Shown here piece by piece: positions 1 to 11,590 of a DNA stretch of 64,000 nucleotides (position 1 is the first letter of the stretch; each line of letters begins with the position of its first letter). The stretch spans positions 22,358,509-22,422,508 of the forward strand of contig OY754475.1 in NCBI GenBank assembly GCA_963575645.1, written 5' to 3'. The DNA is from Xanthostigma xanthostigma (lineage: Eukaryota > Arthropoda > Insecta > Raphidioptera > Raphidiidae). A model generated the notes under the pieces. The model saw only the letters and a program-made list of their open reading frames with translations. It was not told the DNA's origin and made no database searches. Position numbers and translations under genes: made by a program.

Positions 1-1147
1 ATCTTTTTCATTTCTGTTTATACCTATACCATCATCAATTTATTTTTATTTTTTTCATTTGTTCTATTAGATAAATAATTTCCATATTCCGTAATGATGA
101 ATATTTGTTAACTGTCATTATGAAATCCTTTTTAACCTAACTAAATCCTAAATTTCTATCCTTTTTTTTTTAATTTATTTGTAGCAATGATATAAATTCA
201 TTAGAAACCATAGCATGCACAGATCTCAGACAAGAATTAATTCTTTTTCTTTAGTTCACTTATCACAATAAACTAACTGTCAGAAGAGATATATAAATGT
301 GATTAAAGCATATACAGCTTTTATTTTCTGCCACCAGAGGGCACTAGAATCAGTTCCCAAGGTGAATTGTTTTTTTCATGACGTCAAAATATTTAATTTC
401 AGACTAGCGGCCCTGTATAATACAAACATCTATTTTTTTTTCAAATGCTGGCTTGTATATGCCCTCTACCCTATTTTGTCTATAAACACAATCTTAAAAA
501 AAACCTTTTAACAAAATTCGATTTCCTCTTCATTTGGTCATGTACTAAAAGAATGGACGAAGAATTGCATTATTTTCCCACCCTCTTTCTATACAGTAAA
601 TTTGCTTAAAAAACTAGTCGCAATTTTTTGCATAACGTGCGATCCCAAAAATTGTCAAGACTGTAAACCGAAAAAAATAAGAACAAACATTTTGACGTTC
701 TTTTTTTTTCATTGCGTCGATCATACTTGTGCAGAACGCATGCGCCCAGAAACAATTGCAAAGTATTTTTTTATTTTATAATACATATAACAAAATTTAT
801 TTACGGTTGGCTAATTCCATTATTTTCCCAACAGCTTGTAAACAAAACAGAAACAGTCATATATTCCCGTCTCTTTCCGTCGCACTGCTTTTTGACACGA
901 TAAGAGGAAGGTTCACTTTGATGGCGGAAATTAGTTTCTGTGAAAACGCGATCAAAATAAATAATATATATATCAACCCCTCTAAAGTGTGTCAGGGTCG
1001 GCTCGAACCTAATAATAATTGTATTACTGTCATTTATAGTTAGTTTTCAGTTAACAGTTTGAGTAAATCCATGATAATTTATGATTAACTTTGGTACTCG
1101 TTTAAAAAGAGTAATAAATAAAATTAGTGATTCTAACCTTACACGAA
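1..1147. other. AT-rich non-coding stretch
   Basis: No gene is supported. Open frames here are short, AT-rich and contain homopolymer runs. There is a GATGGCGG word near 921 but no open frame of note follows it. Confidence 0.6.
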
Positions 1148-1607
1148 TCAGCTGTTCACTAGCCGCCATGTTTATTTACAATTTACGTCACTCCAGGTCC
1201 CAAGATAATTCTCAATTGATAAAAACAGTGAGTATAACCTCAAATAAATCAGCTGTTCACTAGCCGCCATGTTTATTTACAATTTACGTCACTCCAAGTT
1301 CCAAGATAATTTTCAATTGACTCTGGGAGTAAAAACAGTGAGTATAACCTCAAATAAATCAGCTGTTCACTAGCCGCCATGTTTATTTGCAATTTACGTC
1401 ACTCCAAGTTCCAAGATAATTTTCAATTGACTCTGGGAGTAAAAACAGTGAGTATAACCTCAAATAAATCAGCTGTTCACTAGCCGCCATGTTTATTTAC
1501 AATTTACGTCACTCCAAGTTCCAAGATAATTTTCAATTGACTCTGGGAGTAAAAACAGTGAGTATAACCTCAAATAAATCAGCTGTTCATGAGCCGCCAT
1601 GTTTATT
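1148..1607. repeat. Tandem array, 110-bp unit, about 4.2 copies
   Basis: The word TCAGCTGTTCAC recurs at 1148, 1249, 1359, 1469 and 1579. The spacing is 101, 110, 110 and 110 bp; the first unit lacks a short internal block. Each unit holds an E-box-like CAGCTG, a TTACGTCA half-CRE and, on the minus strand, ATGGCGGCTAGTGAAC, which opens a frame of about 36 codons per unit. The period is not a multiple of three, so the array is not one coding repeat. It could be a minisatellite or an amplified promoter/first-exon fragment; the sequence does not decide between them. Confidence 0.93.
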
Positions 1608-2113
1608 AAAAATAACTGTAAGTGTTAGTTTTCTTTTCAGATTAACGTGGTGCTTGAACTTCTCAAAGTTCTTTTTTTCAATTAAACGAAAAGAGGTTGG
1701 CGGGTCGACGCGGCTCCGGGATTATATTTAATGTCCAGAAATAAACACGCCGGGCAGTTCTGGGAATTGGGACGCGCTTACACGGTGGACACCTAAAGTG
1801 GGCAACCGGCGCGTCATGCATTGTATATGAGACGTGTGTCCGAGTTTGGCGGGGGTTGAAAAAAGATGATAGAAAGCGTCGGTAGTGTGTTGGATCATCA
1901 GAACGTGTCTTATTAAATATTAAACACAATTAGTTGTGTGTTTATATATCCTTCTCGTCCGGAAAACATGTGATACGGAACATCCTCGCCCGGAAACTAC
2001 AGGTGCGGTCGTCGATAACAGTAACGGCGAAAAATAACCGTTAACCAAAATAACAATCGGTTAAATAATAACTGTTATTGGTTTGCAATCATTTGTTGAC
2101 TGCTGTAGGTTAA
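1608..2113. other. Non-coding stretch with a GC-richer block
   Basis: The block from about 1695 to 1860 is richer in CpG than its surroundings and carries no convincing frame. The stretch 2030-2095 contains repeated AACGGTTA/AACCGTTA-like words. I see no gene. Confidence 0.5.
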
Positions 2114-2386
2114 GTCCGCTGCACACGAGGCTGGATTGGCCGCTAGGTTCCTTGCTAGATTTCATTTTTTTGATTGCTTTTATTGTCTCGCTTCACACGA
2201 GACGTCTTTACAAGCTTGCTCTTCAGGTAGATTCAGTGCTCGCGCAGTGATAGAGCGGTAACAAAAGTGCATGTTTATTGTCTCTGAACGGAACACACAC
2301 TGCGGTACAGTGATGGTTTGTGGGCGTTTCTTCAAGTCGCTCACGTGACAAGATACTGCTCCTGATTGGCTCTTGCTCATACCTAG
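2114..2386. repeat. Dispersed repeat A, uninterrupted copy
   Basis: It runs from GTCCGCTGCACACGAGG to GCTCATACCTAG. A diverged copy in the same orientation lies at 50210-50997, where the GCGCAGT/GTGATAGA join is split by an extra 483 bp. A shorter fragment containing GCACGAGGCTGG is at about 31306. The family is not recognised. Its minus strand carries a CCAATCAG word. Confidence 0.75.
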
Positions 2387-2540
2387 CAGCGGACATAGCA
2401 AGAAAAATAGCCCCTGTTCTGATTTTAAAACCTATTTTGTAAGCTAGCACGCGAGCCCGAGGTGACGTCGTTTCCAGCTTCGTACTCAGCCTGCAGAAGT
2501 CCAAGCAGTGTTTCCAGCCTCGTGTTGCAGTGTAAAACGT

Positions 2541-2570
2541 GTTTACACTTTTAACACTAAAAGTGTAAAC
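2541..2570. repeat. Perfect 12-bp hairpin
   Basis: GTTTACACTTTT at 2541-2552 pairs with AAAAGTGTAAAC at 2559-2570 across a 6-base loop. The same AAAAGTGTAAAC word recurs in the palindromic element near 21.5 kb, so this is probably a remnant of that family. Confidence 0.8.
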
Positions 2571-3541
2571 ATCAGCAGCCCGACTGTCAAGCAAGGAACG
2601 CACTGTAGTGTAGATATCTAAAGACAATTTATATTTTGGTAAAATTCACTTCACTACACTAATAAAGACACAATTTGTGAATGGCTGTTTGTCTAACTGT
2701 CTGTACCGACAAATCTCGAGAACTACTAATCGGATTTGAATTCGTTGGGAATGTTTAGGTGTGTAGTAGCTGCCCGGCCCGGCTTCGTCCGCGTACAAAA
2801 TCGGGTCGACGCCAAGTTGAACTGAAATGAAGCTTATGTCAAAAGCGGTGTGATATTATATAACATTTTGTCCGCTAATAAGTCGCAAGCCGTTAAATAA
2901 CAAATGCGAGTAAGTTACGTATTAATTCATCACATAACCGGACACAAAGAGGAAATATACATTAAAACTGATTAAAAACCGGAAACGTAATTTTTTAAAT
3001 GGTTTTTCTTTAAGGTCCATTTTCGCGCGAACACTTCAACCTTTCCGCACAACTGGCTTTTTCGTACATTATTATTTATTTTCGGTGTTTAGTGTCTGAA
3101 ATACGTACCTATATATAGAAAAGAAATACTTATTTTTTCTCCTGTCAGTTGTTGAAAAAAATAAAATTGGTACGAGTATTTCGTATCATTATAATGACTT
3201 GTTCACTGTTTGGAATAGAACGATGATAGCAGGCAATGATTTGCAGGAAATAGCACTAACAAGAGGGGCAGAGCACCTCAACGGTCCCCTGGTTCACAAT
3301 AATATCATACCCCAGCGGATCACAACGGACGTGCCGATAGCGTCATAAAATACACGACACTACCGCGCGCACAACCGAAAGAACGTCTGTGCGGAAGGGG
3401 AGTAACACCATAGGCGGAGAAGGTGTTCTCTTTTAGTGGGGGTGATATTCGACAATAATAATATTTTAATAACGCTATGATGTTCCGCACGAATTTTGAA
3501 TAAAGCAATACTGATATATTTAATAAACATTTTTGGATTAA
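2571..3541. other. Non-coding stretch with repeat debris
   Basis: 2690-2830 has the look of decayed lepidopteran Helitron-like 3' ends (GCCCGGCCCGGCTTCGTCCG near 2772). 3240-3460 is GC-richer than its flanks and is not recognised. No gene is supported. Confidence 0.45.
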
Positions 3542-3674
3542 TCTAAATATATAAAAGGAAACCGTGACTGACTGACACACAGCTCAAACTATTGGACGGA
3601 TTGGGCTGAAATTTGGCATACAGATAGTTATTATGACGCAGACATCCGCTAAGAACGGATTTTTGAAAATTCAA
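3542..3674 (+). mobile_element. Helitron-like family 2, 5' fragment
   Basis: It begins A|TCTAAATATATAAAAGG and follows the first ~130 bp of the fuller copies at 7940 and 43164, with a small deletion after GACTGACTGA. Homology stops abruptly after GAAAATTCAATTC. It is non-coding, truncated and non-autonomous. Confidence 0.75.
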
Positions 3675-4131
3675 TTCAGCACGTTCTACCATGGTGTAAA
3701 AATCGAACAATGGAATGTTTATTTTCAGGGCGGGCGTATTGAGTAATTGACACGTTCGTTGGGAGTGCGTGGAATTAGTCGAGAGTGCTCTGAAACCAAG
3801 TCACGTTGGCCGAAACGACCCAATCAGGTCGCATAATGTTAACCGCGGTCTCCAACGACGCGCAACAATACCGCAAGACGGGGGAATCACAAACTTATTC
3901 AATGGCCAAATCTACACTCACACAAAAAGCCTTTGCGTTTTCCGAACTTGTGTATCTATACAGTTTTCGAGTGTCCTATGAATAACCGTTAAATAATAAT
4001 TATGTAAATTGACAACGAAGGTTTGTTCGTTAGAAATACATTTTTTATATTTTTTATAGAATGCCGGATTGCAGAAAGCACTGTCAAAAAGTTTTATTTG
4101 ACAATGACCTTAGATGGCGATCATATATTAT

Positions 4132-4430
4132 TATTTAATAGTAAAATATTTTTCCAAAAATTATAAAAATATTTAACAATTTTAATTCCAGAAAAAAAAT
4201 TTTGAGTGAATTTTTTTTATGTGGTGACATAATAAAAATACATTATTATTATGTCATGACATAATAAAAATACATTATTTTTATGTCATGACATAAAATT
4301 AAATGCTTATACATAGGAAGAGATAGGAAAAACGACGAATTATAATTATGTCATGACATAAAAATAATGTATTTTTATTATGTCATGACATAATAATAAT
4401 GTATTTTTATTATTTTGCGACAAAAAAATA
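4132..4430. repeat. Fold-back element, copy 1, with nested hairpin
   Basis: It starts with the same AATAGTAAAATATTTTT sequence as the element at 4445 and contains the 68-bp-arm hairpin at 4229-4413. It lacks the outer right arm, so it looks like a half element or a rearranged copy. Confidence 0.8.
4229..4413. repeat. Perfect inverted repeat, 68-bp arms, 49-bp loop
   Basis: Arm 4229-4296 is the exact reverse complement of arm 4346-4413. Each arm carries the 12-bp palindrome ATGTCATGACAT twice. The loop 4297-4345 (AATTAAATGC...) reappears in reverse orientation near 4590-4655. As DNA or RNA this would form a long hairpin; perfect arms imply a recent origin or gene conversion. Confidence 0.93.
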
Positions 4431-4444
4431 ATTATTAATACTTT

Positions 4445-4795
4445 TATGGCACGCCGTTTTACTATTTAATAGTAAAATATTTTTCCAAAAATTATAAAAA
4501 TATTTAACAATTCTAATTTCAGAAAAAAAATATTGAGTGAATTTTTTTATGTGGTGACATAATAAAAATACATTATTTTTATGTCATGTCATAATTATAA
4601 TTCGTCGTTTTTCCTATCTCTTCCTATGTAGGTATATTATAAGCATTTAATTTTATGTCATGATTTTGTATTTTTATTATGTCACCACATAAAAAAAATT
4701 CACTCAAAATTTTTTTTCTGAAATTAAAATTGTTAAATATTTTTATAATTTTTGGAAAAAAATTTTACTATTAAATAGTAAAACGGCATGTCATA
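4445..4795. mobile_element. MITE with long terminal inverted repeats
   Basis: The left end TATGGCACGCCGTTTTAC mirrors the right end GTAAAACGGCATGTCATA. The inverted arms run about 125-130 bp each and include an AATAGTAAAA block and GTGGTGACATAATAAAAATAC. There is no coding capacity. The target duplication is unclear, so the superfamily is not assigned. Confidence 0.85.
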
Positions 4796-6345
4796 TATTA
4801 TTGAAAGTTTTTATAAGTACATTCAGATTTGAGAAGCAGTCATGTAGAACATTAGATTGTACTCGCACAAAAACTCGATTTAAAATTCCACCATGCTTTC
4901 TTATGTGTCGTCAAATCAAACTTTCTAACAACGCTTGCTGCAACCGAGCATTGGTAATCGCCATTTTATAGTAGCATCGGTACCTGACGTGACACGAGTT
5001 TGCATTTTTTGACAGAGCTTTAAACAACCATAAACACGCATTTTTTTTGGGGAAAATTTTAACCAAAATTATTGCTACTTACACTAATTAGATAAATCCT
5101 GAATTATGTTTCTTAATTGTGGCCTGGAATTAGTTAATTTATATTCGAACATGCCGGTTACATAGAAAACGCTTCTTTTTGCCGATCTATATTGCATATA
5201 GCGTGTCGCTGGTACTGTGTAACGTACAGGTACCCATGGTACCAGAAAACGACTTTTTTGTCAGGAAAAAAGGGGTGGAACAGTTACCTTTCGAGTCGCT
5301 GGTCAAACGACATATTGAAATCTTGATTCGGTGTTTTTAAAGTCTTACAAGGTAGTGTACTGTAAAAATAATCAAAACCTATTTTTGTGATCTAGTTCGC
5401 TAACAATCGTCCTTTATTGTCGTCGCAACATTTTGTCTCAATTTCTAAGATATTCAAATATTTAATTTCTATAAAAAACTTTATTCAATCTTTGAATCGT
5501 ATGCTTTCAAAATAAACTGGAATTATGCATTGTTTGAGTCAGATTTTTAAGTATTATTTGATCTGAATAAATAATTTAAAAGCAGGCAAAAATGATAAAA
5601 ATAGCGTAAGTAAACTTTAAAATGTTTATTAATTTAAGAATCTCATGTCGTGCCGTAAAGAAATATTGACAAATATCACATTTTTTATACAATTTTTAGA
5701 CGAGTCAAATTTTGAGAATCTTAATGTTCATAATAAAAACAGTAGGAAAATGTCTTTTGTGATATCAGTTTTGAATTATTTCGCCGAGAGAATTTTTTAC
5801 AATCTGTGTGAACAGTTATTTATTTTAGTTTATAGTAGTTCTTGAAATTTTGTGACGACAATATAGAATACAAAGGTTAACTTATACTCTGCATTAACCT
5901 ATTAACCGGTTAAGTCTACTACTACTAGCTTTCTGAGTTTCTTTTTAACAAATAAAAAAAAACTGTCAGAAAACTAAAAGTGTGCTATTTCTATTATTTT
6001 GTTGTAATTAAATTTTAGTTATTTAAAAGTCACTTTACTGCATTTTTCGCAAAATCAGATGATGCAAAAACAATAATATAACCCAAGGCAATCCGACCAA
6101 AATTGCGATTAGTAGAGCTCGGACGTACATACGTACAGGCCAACCGACAACTGCTGTTCGTGATTTTCAATTACAATTTTAGTAGTAATTATGAACTCGA
6201 ACCGATCTAAAAATGGTTCTGTTTTATAGAACAGAATCTCCTCTGTTCAAAAAGCTACAACTTGAATGGATTTCGTGCGAAATAAACCTAGATATAACTT
6301 CTTTTATGAATGAAAGTCAGCTCTGACGCACAAAGCGATAATAGA
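4796..6345. other. AT-rich non-coding stretch
   Basis: I see no gene and no recognisable transposon. The frame at 5645-5845 is AT-driven and lysine/phenylalanine/asparagine-rich, as expected by chance. Confidence 0.5.
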
Positions 6346-6373
6346 GCACATACCGCAGTTCAGCGGTATGTGC
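6346..6373. repeat. Perfect 11-bp hairpin
   Basis: GCACATACCGC (6346-6356) pairs with GCGGTATGTGC (6363-6373) across AGTTCA. It is isolated, with no T-run after it. Confidence 0.75.
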
Positions 6374-6702
6374 AAAAAATAATTAGATTAATTTTCAAAA
6401 AACTGTATTTAAAACTGATCAGTGACTTTTGAATAAAATAATTATTTTAATAAAAGAATCTACGCTACTCTATTCAATTCTATTCAAGTTCTACATATTT
6501 TCATGATGTCAGGTTACAGGATAGATGACAGATTTTTCAAGAAATCAGACAACCTCTTAATTACTTTGCTATAGAAATCTACTTCAGGGGATACTAAAGC
6601 TATTTTTATAACCTACGAACTTCCATTTCTTGAAGAAAAATAAGTCATGCTTCGATCACTCACATGCGGTAGGGACTAACTAGTAGCTACTTGAACTATA
6701 AA

Positions 6703-7013
6703 TAAAAAAAATTCCAGCCAATTGGATGACGGAACCATTCCAACTCCAAAAATATTGACATTTGATATGGTATAATAAAGAAAATAAAATTTCTGATATC
6801 GTGACGCGGGTAATAGCTAGTTTAAAATATGATATTTGCTATTCGTTGGCATAGTTACCTACATAATATGTTCCACGTCCTGTAAAAATTAATCAACGCA
6901 TGTATATTTCTGACAGATCTACAAAGCAAAAGAACAGCTGATTTTTTTTATTTTCAAAATATTTCCGAAACTATAAAGTTTAGAAAAAAATTTCTTAACA
7001 AAACTTTTTTGAA
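6703..7013 (+). repeat. Dispersed repeat B with Helitron-like 3' end inside
   Basis: This ~310-bp segment is present in inverted orientation at 45455-45771, with matching order throughout (CAGCC..TTGG, ATATTGACATTTGATAT, CTACATAATATGTTCCACGT, GAACAGCTGATTTTTT). Inside it, GACGCGGGTAATAGCTAG|T at 6803-6821 looks like a Helitron terminus, but the homology continues past it. The duplicated unit is therefore larger than that element. Confidence 0.8.
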
Positions 7014-7897
7014 AAATTAAACAGATTCATAAACCGTTATGAAAAGTATACCATTATTATATTAAAAACATCGTTATAGCATATATCTCTTTTGCGCATG
7101 CGCCGATTATTCCCAAAAACAATAGGGCTCTTCATCTTTGCGTATTAAACGTCCATCCAAAATTTGGTTTAAATCCGTTCATCCGCTTGATCTGTATCGT
7201 GCTCACAGACTAACAGACAATATGTATTTTTTTGGATTCGGGAGACCTCAAAACGAAAAGATATTGTAAAATTTTGAAAACGCGTCCGCGCGTGTCCTAA
7301 ACGGCAAACTCAAAATATGTAGGCATTCGTTTGCTCAAGCCTTCCTGCGCGAGTCGGTAAGGCAGTTATCTTGTATAAGGGTTTGAAAGCATGTCGATAT
7401 CAGACAAGCAAATGTCAATCAAATCGATGCTTATAAATAATTAACGCGACGAAAGGAAATTGGGTATGGCGGCTCGTTCCGGCAGATAGAGCGACGCTTT
7501 TCCGAGTTTCTGGCAACTTTGTGGAGCGCTCTCCGATGCTTTTTTTAGTTTCGACAAACTTTGAAGCACATTATTTTTTGATAGGCATAGGACATAGGTC
7601 GTATGTGTTAACACGCCGCTACATATCTATAAAAAAATATTAAGGATAAAAAAATATAATTTTCGAATCGCTAAAGTTCGATTTATCGCGTTATTACAAT
7701 AATAATAATAACGAATAACAATTATTTCCTGTAGGTACACACGCCTTGATAGCTTGCCCGTCTGTCAATGAGGTTCACAAATGACGCTTCGGTACGGTAG
7801 ATTTGATTTAGATCTAGGTATTACAAAGTGCGATTCTCCTTGGCAGTAAGTTAATTACAAAGATATTAAAAACAAGCCACAAATTTAAAGACTGTAT
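7014..7897. other. Non-coding stretch with decayed repeats
   Basis: 7150-7260 carries the usual debris of lepidopteran Helitron-like elements (ATCCGTTCATCCGCTTGATC, then CAGACTAACAGACA). 7440-7560 is GC-richer but shows no convincing exon. Confidence 0.45.
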
Positions 7898-7939
7898 CCG
7901 CATAAAACTTAACCCGGGCGAAGCCGGGTTCGCTGCCAG
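7898..7939 (+). mobile_element. Helitron-like 3' terminal fragment
   Basis: CCCGGGCGAAGCCGGGTT is a strong GC hairpin followed by CGCTGCCAG|T, the usual 3' hairpin plus CNAG end of lepidopteran Helitron-like MITEs. The next element begins at its terminal T. Confidence 0.55.
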
Positions 7940-8409
7940 TCTAAATATATAAAAGGAAACCGTGGCTGACTGATCTATCAACGCACAGCTCAAACCACTG
8001 GACGGATTGGGCTGAAATTTGGCACACAAATAGTTATTATGACGTAGACATCCGCTAAGAACGGATTTTTGAAAATTCAACCCCTAAAAGGGTGTAAACG
8101 GGGGTTCAAAATTTGCATGGAGAAATGTATCATTTCGAAAGTGCGCAGGATTACTCCTGTCAACATATAAATAAAAACGTGTTTCATGCTTTTTTGAAAA
8201 CAACCCCTTCAAAGGGTGAAAAGAGGTAAATAGTCTAAAAATTAACATGGGTGTCATTTTCAAGGTTTTCAGGACGTTGATCACGCGAATGTCATAAATT
8301 TTGAAATTTATCAGGAGGGTCTACGTCGAGAAAGGAATAACTATGCCAAATAACGGGAATGCATCGGTGTTTCGTCTCAATCGCGTGCGAAGCCGCGGGT
8401 AACGGCTAG
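7940..8409 (+). mobile_element. Helitron-like family 2, full copy B
   Basis: It starts TCTAAATATATAAAAGG and ends AGCCGCGGGTAACGGCTAG|T. The last bases form a short hairpin (AGCCG/CGGCT) immediately before CTAG, as expected of Helitron 3' ends. There are no terminal inverted repeats and no coding capacity, so any mobilisation would need a Rep/helicase protein from elsewhere. Related copies are at 3542, 43164 and 52997. Confidence 0.8.
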
Positions 8410-9383
8410 TAATATATAAAGCAACATTTCTGTTGCATTTAAGAAATAATTATTTAGTACGGTTTATAAACATTCTTAGAAAGATTCGACTGTATATGTT
8501 TACCGAATTAAAAAACAACTAGAACGACTGTATATAATCCACTGTATGTATTAAATAATCAACTAATGTAATTTTAAAACGCTGACAATTTCAATTTTCA
8601 TTTTGTTTTATTACACAACATTCTTTTTTTATAGTTTCGATACGATCAAAAAACAATTTACTGCACACTCGCGAACAAATGACAAACGGTTAATAACAAA
8701 ACAAACGATAACAAGTGACAATCCCACTGTGACGTGTTCAGATACATTTTATCACATCGTTGTCGATATATATAAATAGAGGTTATGTATAACTGTTTGG
8801 TTTTGCAACCGTAACAGCGAAAAAAGCACTCTAATGCATTTAATAAATTAAAAAAATCAATTAAAACATCCCATAAATTCTACCAGTAACTTAATGCATC
8901 CATTTTATATATTGCTCAATAAAAATACAGAATAGTCTCACATACAGGTACCAGCTGTTCGACCCGGATTTGTCCGGGCAAAAGTTGCAGAAAAATTTTG
9001 TAAAAAATTTGGTTTGACAATGACCTTAGATTGTGACCTTACATTTACAGTTACCATAATTGTCAGGAACAGTCTAATGTCGTATTTAAAACTCTCTGTC
9101 ATCTAGATTCTATAGAACATTCGATTGTTCTCACACAAAAACAAATGCCTGTTCTGTATAGAAAATACCGCTTTTCAAGGAAAATCTAAATCAAAATGCG
9201 TAGAAAAAAGTTGTTTCGTAGTGGATACTGTACAAAAAACGATGCTAAATACATGACTACACAGTTTAAGAAAAATTTCGTTTCAATCGATCAATTATCT
9301 TTCGAGCAGGGTCGATTTAAAAGAGAGAGAGAGAGATAGAGTATACGTATCTAATGGTAGGTGAAAACTGCGTTCTTAGTGAA
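8410..9383. other. AT-rich non-coding stretch
   Basis: No gene is seen. 8947-8990 carries another CCCGGATTTGTCCGGG hairpin of the Helitron-debris type. A (GA)n run lies at about 9322-9340. Confidence 0.5.
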
Positions 9384-9429
9384 TGCCTACGTCGAGAAAG
9401 GAGTATGCAAGGCCGCGGGTACCGGCTAG
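9384..9429 (+). mobile_element. Helitron-like family 2, 3' fragment
   Basis: CTACGTCGAGAAAGGA is joined by a deletion to GGCCGCGGGTACCGGCTAG|T, matching the 3' end of copy B at 8321-8409. Confidence 0.65.
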
Positions 9430-9861
9430 TGTCTAAATAAAAATGTTCAGATCGAAATACGAAACTTTTTCGGCCGTAGATATAAATTTCTCGCATCAGG
9501 AGAAAAAACGCTTTTAGTATATATCGTTTGAGATCGTTCCTTTGTTTTTCATGTTCCATAAAAAATTAAAATCGAATTTATGAAAATTTAATGACGTGCC
9601 ACTCATATTTTTTTACTGTCTCTCTTATCGTTTCGTACTGCTGTTGAAAGAAATTCAATACAGGAGAGAGGTTGCAGATTAGCAACGCGCAAACAAAAGT
9701 AGATATAGTAATTCGAAACACTCGCTTTAAAGTTTAAAGCTCGTCGTCCACTGACGAAGCTAGTCGCCAGTGGCTTCACTAACGTGCAATACTGCCGTTT
9801 CTCTCTGTCTCGCTTGTTGGCCCATTGAGCTCTTTCTTGGCAAAAGCCATACAAGATCCAC

Positions 9862-9935
9862 GGTATGTCCGGAGCGCGTTTTCGGCGCCGGGAGGTATGT
9901 CCTGAGCACGTTTTCGGCGCCGGGGGGTATGTCCC
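9862..9935. repeat. 32-bp tandem repeat, 2.3 copies
   Basis: GGTATGTCC starts at 9862, 9894 and 9926. Each full unit ends TTTTCGGCGCCGGG and so carries the GGCGCC palindrome. It is GC-rich compared with its surroundings. Confidence 0.85.
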
Positions 9936-9954
9936 CTTACGACGGTCATATTGA

Positions 9955-10320
9955 CCGAATTCTATTTTGCAAACAGTCAAGAGGGATACGACTCACGTAC
10001 CCACAAAGTGTGCCCTTATTGAATTCTATTTCGACAAAAGTCAAGAGGGAAACCTCGCGATACGATCGATGCACCTATAAAATGTACTTATTCTTATAGA
10101 GGCCGCGTTAAATGATTTCTATTTTGTTAATAGCCGCGACAGAAAGCTCGCGATACGATTCACTTACCCAGAAATAAAGCACTTATGTCATCATATGGAT
10201 TTATAAATAATTCAGATTCTCTCTATGTAATTACTTGCAGCAAAAAACCAGTCACTTTTACTGTGCGATACGACTAGCATACCCAAAAAATACGCTCTTA
10301 TCTCTTTAATATTATAAATA
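9955..10320. repeat. Degenerate tandem array, 3-4 units
   Basis: The order GAATTCTATTT, AGTCAAGAGGG, GCGATACGA, ACCCA...AAAGTGTGC..TTATT recurs from about 9957, 10019, 10110 and 10255 with heavy divergence. The spacing is 60-150 bp. It looks like an old minisatellite next to the 32-bp array. Confidence 0.6.
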
Positions 10321-10615
10321 AGGAAGGACGCGACATTTTTGCCTAAGTACTTTCGAATCATCTGTATATACATATAGGAATTACTGACGATGTGCTGAAA
10401 AAGCTATATTTTTTGTAATAAAATACAGAGGGCACTAATCCGATGGTATTTCGTGGTATTTATCTCACAAATGCATTTGTTATTATATAAAAACTATTTT
10501 ATGTGCTTTTTTGTTGCAATATTATTTTGTTTGAAGTCGGCATGAATAAAAAAAAATTACTGAATATTTATTTCAAAAAACGATTATTCATAAAAAATAT
10601 ATTATTTCAACCTGT

Positions 10616-10760
10616 CGGGAGTAATCGAGTTTTGTATTTTCAACTTTTTCTCTATCCTCATTTCGTGGCAGTCATAGACTCACGAGAAAACAACTTTTTT
10701 TATCTGAGGTTAAACACTGCATAACAAAATTTTTCCATTAACTGAGCAGCGTCGGAGGAG
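10616..10760 (+). repeat. Dispersed repeat C (inverted copy at 31396)
   Basis: The words GAGTTTTGTATTTTCAAC, ATCCTCATTTCGTGGCAGTC, AGGTTAAAC and GAGCAGCGTCGGAGGA recur in reverse complement at 31396-31545. It carries no coding frame. Confidence 0.7.
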
Positions 10761-11103
10761 ACACTTTAGGTGAGTAAAATCAATTGAAAAGAGATGGTGT
10801 TGAAAATACATGATAACAAACAAAAATAATTGACGAATGGACTCAAAAAAAAAAGAATTCTAAACAAAATCCAGTTATATAATTAAAACTAACTTAAAAA
10901 ATCGCTTGCTTACAAACGACCGTAATTTTCTTTAATGGCGAAATAGTATGTCTACATTTAAACGTCTTCCATACCTATACAGTGCTCATTGCATGTGTAA
11001 ATAGCTACAGATATAGGGTAAACGCACCAGTTCTCGATCATTATCCATTTTATTTTCAGGTTTTCAGTGTGATTAAAGGTGCGATTTTCACTCGGAGTGG
11101 AGC
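10761..11103. other. AT-rich non-coding stretch
   Basis: Nothing recognisable. A short duplication of repeat-C-like sequence borders it on the left and the 131-bp array on the right. Confidence 0.45.
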
Positions 11104-11590
11104 CTGGCCGGTCAACCAGTTTTCATAATATTGTATTGTTATCAAAACTACACACGCGTGCCAAATTTAAGCTCAATCGGATAACGGGAAGTGAGTGAAA
11201 CTTTAAAAATGGGATTTGTACCCGGACGAATCTGGGCCGGCCAGTTAGTTTTATCATAATATCGTATTGTCATCGAAACTGCACAAGTGTGCCAAATTTC
11301 AACTCAATCGGAAAACGAGAAGTGAGTGAAACTTTAAAAATGGGATTTGTACCCGGACGAATCTGGGCCGGTCAGTTAGTTTTATCATAATATCGTGTTG
11401 TCATCGAAACTGCACACGTGTGCCAAATTTCAACTCAATCGGATAACGGGAAGTGAGTGAAACTTTAAAAATGGGATTTGTACCCGGACGAATCTGGGCC
11501 GGCCAGTTAGTTTTATCATAATATCGTATTGTCATCGAAACTGCACACGTGTGCAAAATTTCAACTCAATCGGATAACGGGTGGTAGTTG
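11104..11590. repeat. Tandem array, 131-bp unit, about 3.7 copies
   Basis: GGGATTTGTACCCGG occurs at 11211, 11342 and 11473, exactly 131 bp apart, and a diverged partial unit precedes it. Each unit has CACACGTGTGCCAAATTT, with a CACGTG E-box in the better-preserved units, and CAATCGGATAACGGGAAG. The middle units differ at only a few positions. Confidence 0.93.

Noticed and set aside
1695..1860. rRNA or other structured RNA in the GC-richer block
   Set aside because: No conserved rRNA or snRNA words could be recognised.
2223..2627. 134-codon minus-strand frame
   Set aside because: It spans dispersed repeat A and the hairpin at 2541, and it is not conserved in the copy at 50210.
4250..4420. 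CRISPR-like array of ATGTCATGACAT repeats
   Set aside because: The repeats are parts of inverted arms, not direct repeats with unique spacers, and the genome is eukaryotic.
9603..9980. 125-codon minus-strand frame overlapping a 109-codon plus-strand frame
   Set aside because: Both lie over the GC-rich 32-bp tandem repeat and a degenerate array; composition explains them.
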